Shown here piece by piece: positions 55,474 through 64,000 of a DNA stretch of 64,000 nt. The DNA is taken from positions 104,878,875 through 104,942,874 of the forward strand of contig CM054179.1 of NCBI GenBank assembly GCA_028829895.1, written 5' to 3'. How positions within the stretch are numbered: the stretch's first letter is position 1; each line of letters starts with the position of its first letter. The translations under genes and the position numbers were made by a program. Origin of the DNA: Sinotaia quadrata (lineage: Eukaryota > Mollusca > Gastropoda > Architaenioglossa > Viviparidae). The notes under the pieces were generated by a model. That model had not been told where the DNA came from. It ran no database searches and worked only from the letters and a program-made list of their open reading frames with translations.

Positions 55474-58400
55474 CTTAAGGAATGAAGCTGACTACTTCCA
55501 CCCCTAAGAAAACACGAAAAACACAAAATACTTTGATAAATAAAAGTAATGATGTCAATATTTTAGATAAGTTGTATTATTTAGAAAACAAATTTGTAAA
55601 TATTTCAGTTAAATCCTGTTTTAGAGCGATTTAAATTGTTTCTTGAGAATGGTTTCAGTAAAAGCTTTGCGTGTAGTTCACAAAATCCTGTGTGTAACTC
55701 AAAAAAAAGTGTAGCTCAAAAAAAGTGTAGCTCACAATATCCTGTGTGTAACTAAAAAAAAAAAATCAACAACGCGTACGAACGGAACTCTAGACTTATC
55801 TGGAAGATGAAGAACACAAGTATGCTAAATACTTCGTTGATACTAATTTATTTTTTCAGCAAACGTAAATGATTTATGTTTTTAAAAATCCGAACGCGTT
55901 GAATGAAGCAACATTTTGAACATGTCGAGCATGTCTCAGCTTCCAGAAAAACTATGGAGATGATAAAATGAACGAAGACGGTGGCAAAGACCGTTTCCGC
56001 ATGTTGTAGCAATGACACCCAATGAAGTTGTTTCCTTAACAATATACAATCTGTATATTGGGAACCTATCACAGCTTAGTAAATGGATTTTAAAATACTT
56101 CAGGAAGATAATAAAGAGAAGTTCACCTGAATTCAAGAACCATTCAAGGCCAAGGTTTATCTGAATTTACTTCTGCAGAAGAAAAAAGACTTATTGAGCT
56201 GTCTTGCGACAATACATTGAAACAAAATCTGGCATAGAACTGAGTTTTGGATATCAGTTTGAAAAAAAAAAAGGAAAAAAGTGAATACCCGCTATTAAGT
56301 AATAATCGACTCCTACTTCCATTGGCGACGTCATGATTTTGTGACGTCATATCTTTGCGAAGTTGGGTTTTGGGCGGTCTCTTTGATAAAAAAACAAAAC
56401 AACTAGTACCGTCCCAAATGAACGTTTAACAGGAAAAGAGGGTGGGGTGTCCAATTATATTCCAAGATTTAAGAAAGTGTGCAGGGACCAACAAGCCCAC
56501 CCATTCCACTAATAATTGTGATTATTTAAAAATGAAACCAACCTGTAACCCTATCTTTAATTTAAATGACGTGTTTCATCTATTTTTTTTACCTAACCTA
56601 ACCGCACTAGCATGAACGCAATTGGAAGGTGCTTTCTGAATTTTGGAACCGTGGAAAAAGTCCTGATGCACTAAAAGCGTCGCGAACCGGGAAAGTTTGG
56701 GAACCACTGCATTAAACAATAATAATACGGTGTTCACTGTAACATAAGCCATAGACATTATCATTCGTTATCCGAATTTTGGTTTATCAGCAGTAATAAA
56801 AATACTAAAATACTACTAACATTATGCAAAAAATACGCTTTTCTAATAAATTATCAGAATGTGTTTAATCAGCAACAATAAAAATGACAGCAATGTTCTG
56901 GTATTACAATACACATTTGTACATCTTATGCAAGTACTAATAAAATGAACACTGGTGCTGATGTGATAGAGACCACGTCAAAGTGCACTCTTTGAAATAT
57001 AAAGTAAATGTGATTTGTATAATTATAGCAGAACGAATGAAATTGCATTTATACTATCAAACAGCACAAGAGTGATATTATTAGCCTAACACGTTCGGGA
57101 ATGGGAAGGGGAGAGAGAGAGAGATGTCAAGATAAGACAGAAAGATGGAGGTAGAGACAAGTCAAATGTCGACAAGTTTCATGAAGAAATACCTCTTCGA
57201 CAGTGTTCCGGTGGCACTTCCGTCATGCACTCCACGTATTCGTTAATTTCATGGTACATCCTGCTCTCCCTCAGATCCGTGAAGCATTCTGTGAAGCATT
57301 TTCATGCAGGAGTCATCAGACCGTGACATTAATATTTCTCCTGATGCAGTTGATGATGACATGACTTTTATGGTGATTATGCTGATAATGCTAGTAAGCC
57401 GTCATTTTAATGGGTGATGGTTTGGTTACGTAGCTGATGTTATGAATGACAAAGTGATGTTATGATTTGGAATGCTGCTTTGTTGTTGATGTTTTGAATT
57501 TGTTGATGATTTGACTGTTTTGATTTAGAAATGTTGCTGCTGATGTTTTTGATGATGGATATTTTGAGGAAGCGGTGTAGCGAGGCGGGGAAGGGTGCAG
57601 TAGCCCTCGGGGTGGGAGGAGTACTTTCTAAGAGAAAGCATGCTGGAAATTTGCCTAGATATAATTTTGTAAGTTGATAGCAGCGAGTATACAGAGAATG
57701 GCTGGGGGATTTTTACCTTTAAACTTTATTCCTATGTAGGTATATAGTCTTTCTATGTGTATAAATACTGTATATACATTTCCAGATATACGTTTGTAAG
57801 TTGACAGCCGGTATACACTGAATGGCTGTCATCTTAACCTTCAAATTTCATTACAGTGTAAGTATGTATACATTCTATTTGTAAAAGTATACATATTATA
57901 CATAAAAGTATATACATATTATCTATGGGGATTGCGTCATTTTTGGTAATTGGCCTTGGGCATCAATGTTCCTCACTCCGCCAATGATATAATGATAGGA
58001 TTTAGATGAATGATGTTTAAAGTAATGTTCTTCACTCCGCCAATGATATAATGATAGGATTTAAATGAATGATGTTTAAAGTAATAAGTTACTGATCATG
58101 TTGATATTGTCGATAATGAGGATGATTTATTGGTGACGATTATGCTGTTGAGGAATTTGATGTAGTAATGATGATGTGGATGATGTGACGAACGATGTTT
58201 AGGCTATAACAGTGATGCTTTCGTGAAGCTTATGTGGATAATTTTTTTAATTGTTGATGATGAACACTGATTTCAACCGTAATGATAAAGTTTATTACAC
58301 TGAGACAACTATGCTACAATTCCTGCCATTTACATCTAAAATTCCACAAATTGAAATAAAATTAATATTATTTAACTAAAAAAGCATTGTCATTAAATGA

Positions 58401-61400
58401 ACTTTATGATGTCTTTGTAATATTAAAAATATATATTAATTCTTTCAAACAATGCATTTACTTGTTCATGCAATTAGTTATTCTTTTGTATGACATTCCC
58501 TTAGTCTATCACTCTGTTATACTTTTACTTATGGATGGTATTTCTTTAGTCTGTCACTCTGTTATATTTTTACTTATGGATGGTATTTCTTTAGACTGTC
58601 ACTCTGTTATATTTTTACTTATGGATGGTATTCCTTTAGTCTGTCACTCTGTTATAGTTTTACTTATGAATGATATCTTTTAAAATTACCCATATCTCTC
58701 TTCTGTCTTTTTATTTACTTGAATGTTTTTATTTATTTGTTCACTGTCTGCTTGTGTAACCTTTGTGTGTATAGTGTTCTCAGCGTGCATAGCTTACTTT
58801 GTAGGCAGACAGTAAATTAAGGGCAGATTGGGGTCAAAGTTCGCTCGCTGACCTTGTTTTACTAGTCATGTAAATTGTTAGCTCGTAGTAATGCTGTGTT
58901 ATACTTTTATCATTTTATATGGTTTGATGTACTTTTTAGTTGTTAAAAAAAATCAGTCTAGAGATGTTGCTGAGATGTTGCTTTATTAAAATAAATTGCT
59001 TGCTAAAGAAAAGAACCTGTGCTGGTTGTCTTTTGTAGTTTGTTCATCATGCCATCATCACCTCTCTGCTTATTACATTTCTGTGTGCAAGATGGCGATG
59101 ATCAATGGCGTTTCATCTTTTCAATACCAATACCTGTACACTTCTTCTTTCCTTTATAATTGTATTAGTTTTCATGTTAAATTAATTTTCTATATTACAT
59201 ACTTTGCTTTATAATTTTTTTTTGCATTTTTAAATGTATTAGTTTTCATGTTAAATTAATTTTCTTTATTACATGCTTTGCTGTATAACTTCATTTGCAT
59301 TTTTAAAACTTACGTCGTGACATCTATTTCAGGAATTCATTATATGTGTGTATTTCAAAGTACACGTGCAGTCCCTTGCAAGCAATTAGGTTATTGCCTG
59401 GTGTGACTTACCTCGCCCGACTGCATACTCGGATGAATTCCGACTGCTTCTTCTGCTGGAAGATCCACCAGATGCCCTGTGACATAATTGCATTTTTTAA
59501 ATGTCACAATATGACATAATTATATTTTTAAAACATAATTCTGTTTTTAAAATGTCATTTCAATGATTATTAAAAGCGCAAAGTGTATACATTTCAAGAG
59601 CTGTTTGAATTTAAATTTATGAAATTTGACAGATTTTCTCTCTAGGGATATGCAAGATAAAATGATTTTAACTGACGATTCCTAACATTATAATAATATA
59701 TGGAGCTGTCAGATAACCTTGAAAGTTCGTTTTGATGTATAGTTTTTATTTTTATTTTGTCACAATTAGCTGATAATAATAAGTGGCTTTCAGAGATATG
59801 ATATTGTGAAGTCAAATCTGCTACACAAACTACTCAACTCGCAGACAAAACTCTATGAATGACTTTAAGTATCATTGGAATCACTGCATGAATTACGTTA
59901 AATATCATTAGAACCACTGCATGAATTACGTTAAATATCATTAGAACCACTGCATGAATTACGTTAAGTATCATTAGAACCACTGCATGAATTACGTTAA
60001 GTATCCTTAGAACCACTGAATGAATTACGTTAATTATCATTAGAATACTTTACACTATACCGTCATGCATACTGTGACACTCCACGAATGACTTTAAGTA
60101 TCTCTAGAATACTTTACACTATACCGTCATGCATACTGTGACACTCCACGAATGACTTTAAGTATCTCTAGAATACTTTACACTATACCGTCATGCATAC
60201 TGTGACACTCCACGAATGACTTTAAGTATCTCTAGAACACTTTACACTATACTGTCATGCATACCGTGACACTCCACGAATGACTTTAAGTATCTCTAGA
60301 ACACAAGGCACTATACCGTCACGCACATACTAACTGCAAAATTGACTTAAAGTATCATTATCATAATCTGCATCTCATGATTTTCAGTCAACGATCGATA
60401 CATTTACTAATTAAAATAATTATCAAATAGTAAATAATTATCAAATAGATGCACGGGTCTTTTGAAATTGATATTTTAGAGGTCGAGAAGTGCAGAAATT
60501 ATCTAAGAGCGCTTACCTCCCTTTTGCTAAAAAATATGTAACTCTTAATGTCTAGTGACAATTGTCATTATTTAAACACACAATACTGACTGCTTACACT
60601 ATCGGAATAGAATTTTAACTAAAATATTTCAACCCATCTCAAGCCGTATTAAGTATTCAAATGTATATGCATAGGTTTAAAGTTTGTCTAGTATAATAAT
60701 AGTTTTCACACTGTGGTGTGTGCGTGTGTGTTTGTACTTGTAAGTTAAATAAAGAGAGAGAGAGAAAAAATCAATATAAATCTTTCTTACCCCCCCCCCT
60801 CTCTCTCTTTCTTTAACTACAAGTACAAACACATGCACACACCAAACGCAATGCTTGCCGTTACTTAACCACGCACCTGCATACAGACGCTGTTTAGCCA
60901 GATACACACAATTTGAGTAGTAGCATTTTCTAAATATTGTTTTCCTTTCTCGCTTACTTTATTTGTACCCCGCCCCCATCTCTTATTTCTATCCTCCCCA
61001 CCCTCTCAATCTTTGATTTATAAATAATGTACACTCACCTTCCTCTCAGAGGGCGTGCATGTTTGTTTCTTCCAAAACCTGCACGTTTCCAGAAGTAATT
61101 TATTAAATAGGAAACTAAATTAAATTGATTAATGAAAACTATCTAGTAGTAGTGAATAAATTTAGAGGCAAAACTCTGACTAGAGATGCAATATTTTACA
61201 AAACTTAAATTCTTGTGCATATTTCACGCCAACACATTAACACTTAGGCCTATCATCATTTATTCGATAAGCTGATACTCTCTTCTAATATTTTTAAAAT
61301 TTTTGTTTCATTAGACTTTGTTCGAACGGACCACAGCTGTACGTGATGCATGGTGTCATATCGAGCAATGAGGTGAGACTTTTCTTTCCAGTCCAACTTT

Positions 61401-63563
61401 AAGTGCACTAATTTTGGTTCTATTTTGTAGGTTTCCAGTCCAACTTTAAGTGTACTAAGTGTAGTTCTATTTTGTACGTTTTTAGTCCAATTTAAGTGTA
61501 CTAAGTGTAGTTCTATTTTATACGTTTTTAGTCCAATTTAAGTGTACTAAGTGTGGCTTTGTTTTATGTGTTATTAGTCTAACTTAAGTGTACTAATTTA
61601 GGCTCTAGTGCGCGCGCTTTCATACCAAGTTAAGGGTAATAATTTTCGCCCTATTTTGTGCGCTTCCAGTCCAAATTAAGTCTACTAATTTGGCCCTATT
61701 TTCATTCTGTGAACCTAATTAACATTAATAAGCACTAACTTTGACATTATTTGACAGTGAAATTTCTTAGAGTCTAATACAAATACAAATACAATAGTCT
61801 AATAGTCTAAAATAGTCTAATACAAATAGTCTAATACAAATACAAATTAATAAGAATTTTCCTTGAAATTATTTATATCAATTTGAAGTGTGTCTGCTCA
61901 ATTCTCGAATAAAATCTCTCAGTATGGTCTGTCACATTATTTGCTATATATTAAAATACAAAGTTGGGTTCTCGGAATTTTAAGAATTGATTTTTAATTA
62001 ATGGGTGTTTACAACATTATAACGTTTGTATTTCTCAGATGAGTTGTGAAATAAAAATCTTTCATTTTTGATTCTGTCTTTACTCGGTATTTTAAAGCAA
62101 TGTAACATTTATCTGCCATTGTCGTCCAGTTTCTGTCAACTCTGACAATAACTTTACTGAATATTTTAGAACATTATAAAATGTGAATATCTACTTGTAC
62201 ACAAAATATTTAAAATATAAAATAATCTATCCATACATATATAATTTATTAGTTCATTTGATATTTATAACAGCATAATGGTTGAATTTATGGCTCAACT
62301 TAATGTTTATAACATCGTCGTGTTTCGACACTAAATTCTATTAATAGTCTTTCGGTATTTCCCGCAAAATAGTCTTGTTACCCACCTCTACCATAGAGTC
62401 TCCTGGATTTTATATACGCCAGCAAGATGAGGATAACCACGGCGAACACTCCAGCAGCTAAGCTGGAAACCCACTTAAAAGCATTATTCGACTCGGAATC
62501 CTTGTGTGGTGGTAAATAACCTGTGACCAACATTTTCATGAGAGAAATAAATGCATGCTTTACTGACAGATCTATTTTGCAAATAGTCTATGCTTGTATG
62601 AACAGGCGATATAAGTCCAAGTGCGTTCAAGCTCGCTAAAGTTAACAACGCTAATCAGGGGCCACCCTTGAGTTGCTGAACATGAAATTCAGTATTGCCT
62701 AAGTTAAAATAATATTAAAGGAATTATGACTATGACAGTATTTTGTTTATAGTAGTTATCCAGAAAGGTAATCAGATACAAAATTGTGCATTTAATTTAT
62801 TTAATTAATACCGTATGTAGCAATGCAAGAAATTTGTTTCCCTATGCATTAACATAGTAATACACTAGCTGTAGAAAGTTGTTTTGAAGTAGAAAATCAA
62901 TAAACTGCAGTATCTTTGCAAGAAATGTTTATTAATAGGCCTACATAATGTAAAACCGTAGCTATATAAATAATATTCAGCAGTTTAATAAATAAATATC
63001 AATAGTGATTATAAATGTTTTGTATTGCATGTTCATAGTGCTATTTATAAGACAGAGTCTAGAGGCAATAGTCTATAGAAGTAGAGTGGTATCAATAGAT
63101 TAACTACTTTAATAAATTAATATAAAAATAATTTGCTATAAAATTATAGCAAATACAACAATCATTCATTTCATCACTAAAAACAACCAAACAACACTTT
63201 TCATACTTTCTCTTGTAATATTTATATACTGCTTTCTCTCAGCTATGAAGACTCGGTCATACTCGGACGGGGTTATATTCACACGTATCACGTATTTCGC
63301 TTTGCACACGTATCCTCTGGTCTCGCCATCATGGAGATCAAGGGCGAGAACTCTGAGCAGCACCGATCGCAGCCGATCTGCAAAGAGGCATGACGAAAAT
63401 ACGCTTCTTGTCTTGCATTCCCAGGAACGCGAGTTGAAGGACGCTATGTCGTTGTCGTTTTCTGTCTCTAGCAACTCCAGCGACACCAGTGATTCCAGAC
63501 TCTGGTTACACTGAACTAGCGTGATGTTTTCTGTGCTGAGGAAGGAATCAAGCCATGGGACTT
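55424..63563 (-). CDS. Gene 4: Ig-like single-pass membrane protein, 5' end outside window
   Basis: Minus-strand exons: Ig-like 63563-63207, TM 62520-62382, Ser-rich tail 59476-59412, Tyr-rich tail 57288-57193, and a weak candidate last exon 55473-55424. The frames agree across all joins (phases 1, 2, 1, 1). The Ig domain has the same four Cys and GETRxYxC motif as genes 1-3. There is no Thr-rich stalk exon; a short YLPPHKDSESNN linker precedes the helix. The tail is unrelated to those of genes 2 and 3 and has YAVG, YHEI and YVEC. The signal-peptide exon must lie beyond 64000. It is convergent with gene 3. Confidence 0.6.
57193..57288 (-). CDS. Gene 4 Tyr-rich tail exon (YHEI motif)
   Basis: Acceptor gaatgcttcacag-type (at 57289) and donor AAGAG|gtattt flank 96 nt, phase 1-1. 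It reads ECFTDLRESRMYHEINEYVE then CMTEVPPEHCRR. YHEI has the pYxxI spacing favoured by Src-type SH2 domains, an inference. The acceptor lacks a strong pyrimidine tract. Open frame, phase agreement and composition are the main support. Confidence 0.5.
57640..58085 (+). repeat. Two local tandem duplications in a gene 4 intron
   Basis: About 130-bp diverged duplicates begin near 57650 and 57775 (word tttgtaagttga...gtatac). A 67-bp near-perfect duplicate lies at about 57968-58085 (word cactccgccaatgatataat). Confidence 0.75.
58490..58675 (+). repeat. 45-bp repeat, about 4 copies
   Basis: Units contain ctgtcactctgttatatttt and tacttatggatggtatt. Within the gene 4 locus; the plus-strand open frame follows from the period. 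Confidence 0.88.
59412..59476 (-). CDS. Gene 4 Ser-rich tail exon
   Basis: Acceptor caattatgtcacag and strong donor GCGAG|gtaagt flank 65 nt. In the phase set by the TM exon it reads ASGGSSSRRSSRNSSEYAVG. Ser/Arg-rich with one Tyr, plausible as a phosphorylated cytoplasmic stretch. Confidence 0.55.
59850..60050 (+). repeat. About 36-bp repeat, 5-6 copies
   Basis: Units contain catgaattacgttaaatatc and attagaaccactg. In the gene 4 intron between the TM and Ser-rich exons. Confidence 0.88.
60040..60315 (+). repeat. About 64-bp repeat, 4 copies
   Basis: Units contain actttacactataccgtcat and gactttaagtatctctagaa. Adjacent to the 36-bp array and sharing the gaatgac..ttaagtatc words, so the two may be related. 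Confidence 0.88.
60316..62381. other. Gene 4 intron
   Basis: AT-rich DNA with a GA/CT pair near 60750-60815 and a diverged repeat at about 61375-61690 (words ttagtccaatttaagtgtac). No exon identified. Confidence 0.5.
62382..62520 (-). CDS. Gene 4 transmembrane exon
   Basis: Acceptor ttggtcacag at its 5' side, phase 1. It encodes YLPPHKDSESNNAFKW, the helix VSSLAAGVFAVVILILLAYI and KSRRLYGRGG, a basic stop-transfer. The donor is ambiguous: AGAG|gtgggt (ends 62386, phase 1) or GGTGG|gtaaca (ends 62382, phase 2). The second gives a frame that continues openly in the next exon as a Ser-rich tail, so it is preferred. Confidence 0.7.
63207..63563 (-). CDS. Gene 4 Ig-like domain exon
   Basis: On the minus strand, acceptor ttgcttttttcag and donor GAAA|gtatga flank 357 nt, phase 1-1. 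It starts EVPWLDSFLSTENITLVQC. The Cys are LVQC, WEC, SSC and YVC, with DGETRGYVCKAKYV near the end. NIT sites are possible N-glycosylation sites. The donor has the same GAAA|gt context as genes 1 and 2, but no repeat array. Confidence 0.8.
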
Positions 63564-63699
63564 CTGAAAAAAGCAATGTGGTGCATTATTTACAAAATAC
63601 ATTGTGTAATTAGGGGCTGGTTAACATTTTCTTCCATAGGTTACTGTCTCACTGAATGTCCTAAAATTAAATGAAAAATAAAAATTAGTAAGACAAAAT

Positions 63700-63842
63700 G
63701 TCTGTGTCATATAAGTGCGTGTGTGTTTATTTGTGTGTGCGAGGGGGCTTGTGTGTGTGTGCGCATGTACAGTGTGATGTGTGTGGTGTTGGGTGTGTAT
63801 GTGTGCGTGCATGTGCATGGGTGTGTGTGAATGTGTGTACAA
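63700..63842 (+). repeat. (GT)n-rich tract
   Basis: Irregular GT/GTGC repeat upstream (5') of the gene 4 Ig exon. Confidence 0.85.
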
Positions 63843-64000
63843 AAGTAATAAGAAAAATTAAAAATTGTTAGTAGCTTGTGTTGTCCCGGTGTATGATTGA
63901 AGTGTAGAGAGTTTGTAATTCTTTTTGTAGATTGTTGTGGTAGTGTCGTTGTGGAGTCCTGGTGTTGATTTCCGGAAGAGTGTGGGTGTCTGTGCGTGTT

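Noticed and set aside
55848..56072. 74-codon minus-strand frame as a gene 4 tail exon
   Set aside because: No acceptor in phase 1, and composition is unlike the other tails.

Overview
The window looks like AT-rich, repeat-laden DNA of an invertebrate animal. A mollusc, probably a gastropod, is my best guess from the style: long introns full of GATA, GAAA and CA microsatellites and minisatellites, CFDP2-like LINE fragments, and small immunoglobulin-like membrane proteins. The species cannot be fixed from sequence alone. I see no bacterial gene organisation and no rRNA or tRNA gene. Exons were found by reading splice sites, frames and paralogue comparison, so all gene models are predictions.

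The window holds a cluster of related single-pass membrane proteins. Each has a signal peptide, one Ig-like domain with four conserved Cys and a GE-R-Y-C motif, a short Thr-rich stalk, one transmembrane segment and a cytoplasmic tail. Almost every intron is phase 1. Gene 1 (about 2.3-7.6 kb, +) has only ectodomain, stalk and membrane exons. Gene 2 (18.57-33.91 kb, +) is a complete six-coding-exon model of 371 codons. Gene 3 (43.00-51.96 kb, +) is a complete seven-coding-exon model of 363 codons. Gene 4 (about 55.4 kb to beyond the right edge, -) is convergent with gene 3 and lacks its 5' end here. Genes 1 and 2 share a block of about 6.5 kb (1.81-8.1 kb and 22.96-29.65 kb). A decayed extra Ig exon lies at 21.19-21.40 kb.

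The most unusual signal is that tandem repeats sit on the splice junctions of these genes. In gene 2 the Ig-exon donor is repeated about 30 times (25-bp unit). The membrane-exon acceptor has four 49-bp copies. The first tail exon has ten acceptors (27-bp unit, in frame) and five donors (45-bp unit, in frame). The last-exon acceptor has about twelve copies (46 bp). In gene 1 the Ig donor has about 18 copies, and in gene 3 the tail-exon donor has five copies (66 bp). The 27-bp and 45-bp arrays keep the reading frame, so one exon could in principle be spliced in 50 in-frame lengths. In the other arrays, use of extra sites generally shifts frame or meets a stop.

The tails of genes 2 and 3 share two YxxP motifs, a spacing known for binding Crk-type SH2 domains. 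Gene 4 has a different tail with a YHEI motif. Mobile DNA includes two probable solo LTRs with target-site duplications (15.0-16.0 kb and 26.3-27.3 kb), a LINE endonuclease fragment (16.6-17.4 kb, -) and a LINE reverse-transcriptase C-terminal fragment (54.9-55.1 kb, +). The remaining DNA is intronic or intergenic, with many minisatellites and no other gene I can support.
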